Below are positions 57,394-64,000 of a stretch of DNA of 64,000 nt, piece after piece. This DNA is from Dendrobium chrysotoxum. Taxonomy: Eukaryota; Streptophyta; Magnoliopsida; Asparagales; Orchidaceae. The DNA is taken from NCBI GenBank assembly GCA_019925795.1, contig CM034300.1, positions 30,925,591 to 30,989,590 of the forward strand, read 5' to 3'. The notes under the pieces are model-generated. The model was not told where the DNA came from. It made no database searches and saw only the letters and a list, made by a program, of their open reading frames with translations. A program made the position numbers and the translations under genes. Numbering within the stretch: position 1 is the stretch's first letter; every line of letters starts with the position of its first letter.

Positions 57394-57462
57394 TTTTTAG
57401 AGAGAGAAGGTGCGAGTTTTTAGAGAGAGAAGGTGCGAGTTTTTAGAGAGAGAAGGTGCGGG
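57394..57462 (+). repeat. LINE3 5' region: three 23-bp tandem units
   Basis: Units at 57394-57416, 57417-57439 and 57440-57462, each TTTTTAGAGAGAGAAGGTGC plus GAG or GGG. A partial TTTTTAGAGA is at 57351-57361. Tandem monomers at the 5' end are a common place for LINE promoters, so a promoter role is possible. Confidence 0.85.
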
Positions 57463-57501
57463 TTTTCAAATTTCAATTTGGTGGGTTCTTTAGGTTTTTC
57501 G

Positions 57502-59492
57502 ATGACGGCAGACAATCGTCGGGCCTCATCGAGGTTGGGGTTGATGGGTGATCATCATTCCACATCTGAGGCTTTGGGGGTTCATCCTCAATTGTTCTTC
57601 AATAGTTCACTGTCGGCGTTTGGAGGAGCTGGTTCGAAGGCTTTGGTCTATCTAGCCAATAATGGTGTTCGAATTAGTTCTAGATTTGATAAACCTTTAA
57701 CTATTAATGAAGATGGTCTGGTAAAAGATAAGAATCTATTTTAGTTTTGGGTAAAGGAAAAAATGAGTTAGTAAGTGTTGATGTGCCAAAGAAGATGAAA
57801 TTTTAGAAACACCCGAGTTGGTTCAATGCAAGAGCATCATCATTATCTTTTTAAAAAGATTTGGAGGGGGTTAGCGAGGTGGAAATAGCTAATGGGAATG
57901 TTTATGTTGCTCCAATTATGGGAGATATTTGTATTAAGGTTGGAGAGAATGATTTGGAGGTGGGTTGGCTATGTGTTTCTAGAAAGAAGAATTCTTGTAG
58001 TCCAGGGGTGGAAGAGGCGGGGGTGGCCAAGGCAAAGGATTCGGTTGGTAATGGTCTGTTAAATGTGTGGCTCAAGAAGTCCCATAGGAGGGTGGCAGAC
58101 TTGGATTTTGGTAACTGCTTATTAGAAGATGGAGTATCGGTCAAGTTATGTGAGGAGAACATATTACAAAACTCTAAAAAATTATAGAATGCGATGGTGG
58201 TGAAAGTTTTCAGAGATAACATTCCTCAGTATGTTATCAAATCAGAATTAAGGAGACAATGGGCTCAATTGGGTGAATTCAACCTTACATGGCTTGGTAA
58301 AGGTTGGACTCTGTGTGGTTTTGATGATGAGGAGTCGGTGGACATGGTGCTTTCCAACGGGCCATGGTATGTCAAGGGACACATAATACGGGTTGAAAAA
58401 TGGTTACCTTCCTTCTCCCCTAATTCGTTGAAAGGTTTGACTGCGCCTATATGGATTAGAATGCCAAACTTGCCTTTACAATGTTGGGATGCTACAAATG
58501 TTTATAGAATTGCTTCAAAGGTTGGTAAGCCTTATTTAATAGATGAAAATATATTCCATTGGAATAGGAGGGAGTTTACTAGAATTTGTGTTCATATTCA
58601 TTTAGAAGAACCATTGCCTTTTGGAGTTTGGGTGGAGGGGAGCTCAAGGAGGTTCTTCCAACCAATAGAGTATGAAAGGATTCCTAATCTATGCTTCAAT
58701 TATGGTAGGATTGTTCATGCCAAAAGTAGTTGCCCTGAGAAGGGGTTGGTTTCTGGTCAGGGTGGTTCCAAAGAGGTGGATCGAGCTTTGAAGGAGACAG
58801 GAGAATCTGGTGGTAGTTCTATTAATAAGGTGGTGGAGTCGGTGGGGGGATCAATTGTGAAGGAAGGCAATGGATACGGACCTTGGAGACATGTTAGCTA
58901 TGGGAGAAAGGGTCCAAGGGAGCTAGGCTTCCGTGGTAGGAAAATTTGGTGGAAGAAGTCTGTGGGCAAGGATTCTGTGAAACCGGTGGATGTAAATAAG
59001 ACATCTATCTTAAAAAAAGGAACAAAGGTGGGGGGTTCTGTGGTGGATTTGAATAAAGAAGTCTATCCTACTGACATTGGTGTATCCAAACAAGAGGCTG
59101 TTCTTAACTCAAAGATGGACACTACTGGAGTTAAAGCACCTGTTCAGAATGGGGGGAATAATTTTGCTATTCTTAAGGATCTGGCGAAGGAAGGGGAGAT
59201 TATTTTGGCTGCTGCTGAAGAAAATTGTATTTTGTTAGAGGCTTACGGGGAGGTGGAGGTGGAACAAACTGGTGGATTGAATGCTGAAAGTATTGAAGTT
59301 TGCGTTCAAATGGAGCAGGTTCCTATTGTGAAGGTTGCAAGAGACTCTAAAGAAGGAAGTGCTTCTAATTCAAAGGTGAAGCTTGCAAAGGAACTGAGAG
59401 GACTTGGTCTTGTTAATTTGCTTCTGAGAGGTAGGAAAGTGGATGGGGAAGGGAAGGAGAAGGAGGGGACTCAATCCCATTTTGTTCATTAA
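57502..59492 (+). pseudogene. LINE3 ORF1: DUF4283-like RNA-binding protein, knuckle damaged
   Basis: Start ATG 57502 (MTADNRRASS). Open to a stop at 57742. After a frame change the 57861-58187 stretch ends with TAG (58185-58187), and 58194-59492 is open for 432 codons. The last part has a DUF4283-like region (VVKVFRDNIPQYVIKSELRR, LSNGPWYVKGHIIRVEKWLP, APIWIRMPNLPLQCWD) and CFNYGRIVHAKSSC, where the second Cys of the CX2CX4HX4C knuckle is Tyr. A long charged C-terminal tail follows. The stop TAA overlaps the ORF2 start ATG. Confidence 0.85.
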
Positions 59493-62400
59493 TGGCTTCT
59501 ATTATTTTTTGGAATTGTAGAGGAGCTAGAAAGAAGCAAGCTTCTCTATATCTCAAAGAGGTGGTGAGAGAACATGAAGTGTTTTTTGCGGGATTGTTGG
59601 AAACAAAAATTAACTCTATTAGTAGGATGGATGTAAATTGTCTTATTGGAGATGATTGGGATTTCTCTCAAGTTCCGACTAAAGGCATGTCAAGAGGAAT
59701 TATTGTACTTTGGAAGTCTAAGGTGGCTTCTTTCTCTCTTTTATATGCTTCTAATCAAGTGGTCATTAGGGACCTTGAAGTTGCTAAGAAAGGTGTTTAT
59801 TGGATTGCTACTGTTTATGGTAGCAAAGAGGTGGTCCAACGGAGGTTTCTATGGGAGAAATTGGAAGGTTATTCTTCGAACAAGATTCCAATGGCTATTG
59901 GAGGGCATTTCAACTTCTTGTTTTCCAAGGAAGATAAAAGAGGACGAAAGAACTTTCAGTTTTCTCAAGCTTCCAAAGATATGAAGACTTCCCTAGTAAA
60001 TAATGATCTTCATGAGGTGAGGGTGATAGGACCTAAATTTACTTGGTGCAATAACAAGGTTGGGGGAGCTCGCATCTTGGAAAGATTATATAGATGTTTT
60101 ATAAATCCTACAGCTTTGAACTCATCTGATTATTTGGTGTTAAGACATCTGGCGAGAGTAGCATCTGATCATTGTCTAATTGTATTGAAATTCTAGGAAA
60201 GCAGTTTCTCTTATGATAGAATCATAAGGTTTGAGGAAGTTTGGGCTTCTTATCCAGCATATGTTGGCATTGTTAGATCTTCTTGGAGCAACAGGACTGG
60301 TGGGAATCCTGTGGAAATTTTGAATAAGAAATTTTATATGACTTTGAAGTCTTTGTACTTTTGGAGCAAAGCAAAGAATAAGGACTAAAATCAATATAAG
60401 GAATTTCTGAAAAAAGGTATTCTGGAGTTGCAGTTGAAGAAAGCTGAGATCGGGTAGCTCTCGGAGGAGGACAGCTTGCAACTCAATTCTTATGTCTGTG
60501 AGTTGAATTCAGTATTGGCTCGGTTGAGTACTTGGTGCAAGCAGAGAGCCAAGGTAAAATGGATGTCAGAGGTGGATACTAATTCCAAAATTTTCCATTC
60601 GATTGCCTCAGCTAGGAAGAATACAAATTGGATTTGCAAGATCAAAGATGAGAATGGCTTGGTAGTAGAAGATCAGAATCGAGTAGCTGATGTGTTTCCA
60701 TAATTCTTCCATGATAAATGGAAGTATAGGAGCTGTAAATTAAGTGGTTGGCCTTTACTGCTGAATACCCTAGAAGATGAAGATAGGGAGATGTTAAATA
60801 AGGACCTGACCTTGGAAGAAGTGGAGTTGGTGGTGCACCAAACTGGAGGTAACATTTCACCTATTAATGATGGGATTTTGTTTTCATTTATGAAAGCCTA
60901 CTAGACTGCTATTAAATCTGATTGTTGGAATGTTATAAATCAATTTTTTTATTCAGGTAAGATGACTTAAAAATTGGAAAGAAACTTTAATAGTTCTCAT
61001 TCCTAAAGTGTCCAGCCTTGAAGTTTCAAGCCAGTTTAGACCTATTAGCCTTTGCTTATCAATATATAAGGTGGTGGAAAAGATCTTATTAAACAGAATG
61101 AAGGTTATGATTCATAAGTTGATTTTAGAGGAGCAAGCTGCTTTCATCAGTGGTAGATCTTTAGTGGATCACATTCTAGTGGCTCAGAAGGTGTTCCAAA
61201 AATTTAGATTTTCCAGAAATTCTAAAGGGCTTGTGTGTTTTAAGATTGATATGGAGCAAGCATACGACAGTATGTGTTGGGAGACTTCAAGGGAGGTTTT
61301 GGTATATTTCGGGTTCTTGCAAAAATTTTCTGGTTGGATAATGGAATGTGTAGAGGATCCAATTTTTTCTCTGATGATTAATGGAAGTTAATCCAATTGG
61401 ATTCATTTAAAAAGTGAATTTCATCAAGGATGTCCGCTTTCTCCTTTCCTTTTCATCTTGTGTTCACAGCTTCTTTCCATTGTTTTTAAGGTCAGGGAGG
61501 ATGAGATGGGTGTAAGGATTGCTCAGAATGTGCCAAGGATCTCTCATCTACTGTATGGGAATGATATCATCATTTTTTGGAAGCTACTCTAAAAGATGTG
61601 AAGAAGATTAAGAGGATTTTAGCTAATTTTTGTGACTGGATAGGGCAAAGGGTTCATGTCGGAAAATCTGTCATTTTATTTGGTAAACATGTTAAGAAGA
61701 GGAAGAGAAGAGCCATAGAACGTATTATGGGATTTGAAGCTATAAAGGAGTTCAGTTTTCTCGGTGTAAAGGTGACGTTGAGGAGATTGGTGGCTATTGA
61801 TTTCCATTTTCTCATTGAGAAAGCTTTAAGGTTGGTTAATAAATGGGGAAGCAAATTTATTTCCTTTGCAGGGAAGTTCACCCTTATTAAGACTATGCTG
61901 CTCTCTCTACCTACTTTTTATTGCACTCTGCCATTGGTTCCTAAAGGAATTCTTAATGAGTTGGATAAGTTATGTAGGAATTTTATCAGGAATAAGCAGA
62001 TGGAGGGTTGGGTCTACATTATGTGAGTTGGAAGAATTTATGCAAACCTTGTAGTGAAGGGGGACGTGGTCTTCGATCGTGTGGGAGTATGTTGGGTCCA
62101 TTGAGGGCCAAATTGGCATGGAAGGTTACTCAAGAGAAGGATTCTCTATTGTATAAAACTCTTGCAGCAAAAAATGGGCTGTATAGGCGTGGAATTGGTG
62201 GTAGAAGAGGTGTTTCGACTACTTGCAAAATCATTGCCAATAGTGAGAAGTTCCTTAAATTAGTGGTGGGATGGAAGACTGGAAATGGGTGTTCGATTAA
62301 TATCTATAAGGATATATGGATATTACATAAAAGCTTGAATAAATGGCCTACTTTTGTGGCTAGTCCGGAGGATGAAAAGCTAACAGTGGACAAGTAGATT

Positions 62401-63451
62401 TGTAACGGTTAATGGAATGTGGCCTTTAATGTACAAAAATTTTCGTTGTTCGGTATCTTCTCAGGCGTATAAGGCCTCGATTTAGAAGGCTTCATGCTAT
62501 TTTTATTGCGAAGGATTGAAAAATGTGAAATTAAGGCCACGAGTGGAAGAGTTCTGGTGGAGGGTATTTAATAATGCTATCTCTACATTCCACTTTTTGT
62601 TTGGTGATTGAATGCCCTCAGGGTTGCAAGGAGAGGGAAGACCTGGATCATATTACCATAAATTGTGTCAAGCTGGTGGAAGTATTAAGTTATCTCAACA
62701 AATGGGGATTTAGGTTTCCTTCATTTGAATCTTTCCATGATTGTTGGAACTGGATGGATAAGTACAGTAAAGTCCATGGTTTTCTGATTAATGTCTACTA
62801 CAACGCAATTTACCTCAATTGGAGAGCAAGGAACAAGTGGTACATGAAGGAAAGAAGGAGAGTGTGATGGTTTTTGAATCCAATTCAGTTAGCTATGCTT
62901 CTATCTCTCATATGATGGATAATGGCAAATTGGGACACTGGGGTACTAATCAGTCTTCTAGACTGTTGGATCATTGGCACCCTCCTCCTCCAAATTGGAT
63001 CAAAATCAATGTAGATGCAACATTATTGCAGTCTTATAGAGCGGGCATTGGAGGTATTGTTCGTGACAGTGAAGGGAGATTTCTTCTTGCTTATGGTCAT
63101 TCGTGTTTACATTGGGATGTTGGCCAGCTTGAATTCATAGCGATTCAGTTTTTTGCTGAGATCAAGAGAGATTGGATGCTTAGCTACAAAGGCTTTGTCA
63201 TTGAAGGAGACAACCCAAATGTTATCAGATTTTTGCAAGGATTGGATGGTAAGTGGAGAGATGAATTGTTTAAGTTAAAAGAGAATAATTTTGTAATTTT
63301 TAATTTGGTCAATAGAAGTTGTAATAAGTTAGCAAACTTATGTGCTAACTTTGCTCTTTTTAGTAATTTTTGTTGGGATGATTTGGATTCAAATAAGGTT
63401 CTTCCTCTATTTTCTAATTTTTTAAAGAAGGAATCTAGTTGTAAAGGGTAG
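59492..63451 (+). pseudogene. LINE3 ORF2: endonuclease, RT, zinc-binding region, RNase H (broken)
   Basis: Endonuclease at 59492-60196: IIFWNCRGARKKQ at the start, LLETKI with the catalytic Glu, and SDHCLIVLKF at the end, then a TAG. The usual GDFN reads GGHFNF near 59905, so a catalytic Asp is lost. RT: AKVKWMSEVDTNSKIFH (60476-60703), SSQFRPISLCLSIYKVV and KIDMEQAYD (61008-61391), then YGNDIIIF near 61558 instead of YADD. The later RT region at 61577-62026 resembles LINE1. The zinc-binding region is near 62605 (CPQGC...HITINC). RNase H at 62819-63451 keeps NVDATL, QLEFIA and EGDNPNVI, but NKLAN replaces NKLAD. About eight breaks. Confidence 0.88.
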
Positions 63452-63508
63452 TTGTCTATAATAGTGCTTTTTATTAATTGCAGATGGGTTGCATTCTCAA
63501 AAAAAAAT

Positions 63509-63522
63509 GAGGGAGAAAAAGG
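63509..63522 (+). repeat. Target-site duplication of LINE3 (right copy)
   Basis: Exact copy of 57336-57349. Confidence 0.95.
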
Positions 63523-64000
63523 ATTCAAGTTTCTCGGTATATGAAAAGATTTAGATTCTCTGTGATCTCTAGGAGGGAGAAAAAGGATTCAAGGTTCTCT
63601 GCCTTCTCTAGGAGGGATAAAAATGATTCAAGGTTTACTGCCATCACCGAGGAAGGTGACATAGCTTCCGGCACTATGCCGCTTTAGGTTAAGTGAAAGT
63701 GAGTCTGTAAAGCCTTCTCTGCCTTCCTGTTGGAGCAAAGGAGAGTCACTTTTTATTAGTGCAATTCTCGAAGCAGAGGGCTACGGGGAGTGGACGTAGT
63801 TCAAGGTTGACTGAACCACTATAAATTTTTTGTGTGCTCTTTCTAATTTTTATATTTTGCATTTTTACTTTTCTGTAATTTATTTTCCGAATAACTGCTT
63901 TGTTGAAAATTTGTGGTTGATGTTAGATTGAGTTGATTCAATTATTCTCACCATTATTATAATTATTGTTAAGTTTATTAGCTTCTGCATCGGGTGATCA
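63523..64000 (+). repeat. Element E 3' LTR, part 3 (runs off window)
   Basis: Continues the U5 region, with hairpin units (TCACC-GAGGAA-GGTGA at 63644-63659), GTTCAAGGTTGACTGAACC near 63800 and the AT-rich tail that matches 37150-37310. About 150-170 more bases are expected before the LTR end. Confidence 0.85.

Larger units (their letters stand above)
57350..63508 (+). mobile_element. LINE3: full-length-looking L1-type LINE
   Basis: 6.16 kb, plus strand, with a perfect 14-bp target duplication, a tandem-repeat 5' region, ORF1, ORF2 and an A9 tail (63499-63507). Both ORFs carry stops and frameshifts. Same family as LINE1, judged from RT and RNase H sequence. Confidence 0.95.

Overview
The window is nuclear DNA from a flowering plant, very probably one with a large, repeat-rich genome. 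I find no host gene. Almost every base belongs to a stack of nested retrotransposons: Ty1/copia elements of the Sirevirus type and three LINEs of the plant L1 type. The copia elements have a primer-binding site matching the initiator methionine tRNA, a gag with two CCHC knuckles and a coiled coil, the order protease-integrase-RT-RNase H, LTRs of 1.6-2.0 kb, several polypurine motifs, and an extra ORF (aORF) after pol. Element names A, B, D, E, X and Y are mine.

Layout. Element A (minus strand, 1-7125, 3' end outside the window) sits in the 3' end of pol of element B. B's pol tail is 7126-7544 and its 3' spacer 7545-7973. There, element D was inserted (5' LTR 7974-9601, gag and pol to 15415). 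D is interrupted by a 5'-truncated LINE (LINE1, 11528-13601, minus) and by element X (15631-27550). X's 3' side carries a second copy of D's pol tail plus an LTR. D's spacer resumes at 27551 and is fused at about 28703/28704 to what I read as the C-terminal part of B's aORF. It continues to B's polypurine tract and 3' LTR (29456-37468), which LINE2 (29953-35989, plus) splits. That LTR is also the 5' LTR of element E (gag 37528, pol to 42348, aORF 43177-44272). E's 3' LTR starts at 44581, holds element Y (44930-56374) and LINE3 (57350-63508), and runs off the right edge.

Nearly all coding regions are broken by stops and frameshifts, so I call them pseudogenes. B, D and E look oldest. X, Y and A are better preserved, and the aORF of X has only one internal stop.

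The most interesting signal is non-coding. The LTR U3 regions hold 15-bp palindromes (ATCGTCCTGGACGAT, or ATCGTACAGTACGAT in A) arranged as doublets whose centres lie 21 bp apart in all seven doublets of X's 5' LTR, with doublets about 105 bp apart. The same kind of doublet array, followed by a TATA box, lies directly before the aORF in X and Y and, decayed, in E. This suggests an internal LTR-like promoter driving the aORF. Downstream of the LTR TATA box is a second array: short hairpins with constant flanks and loops but co-varying stems, which would lie in the RNA leader upstream of the primer-binding site. I rate these two arrays and the internal promoter as the best candidates for something not yet described.
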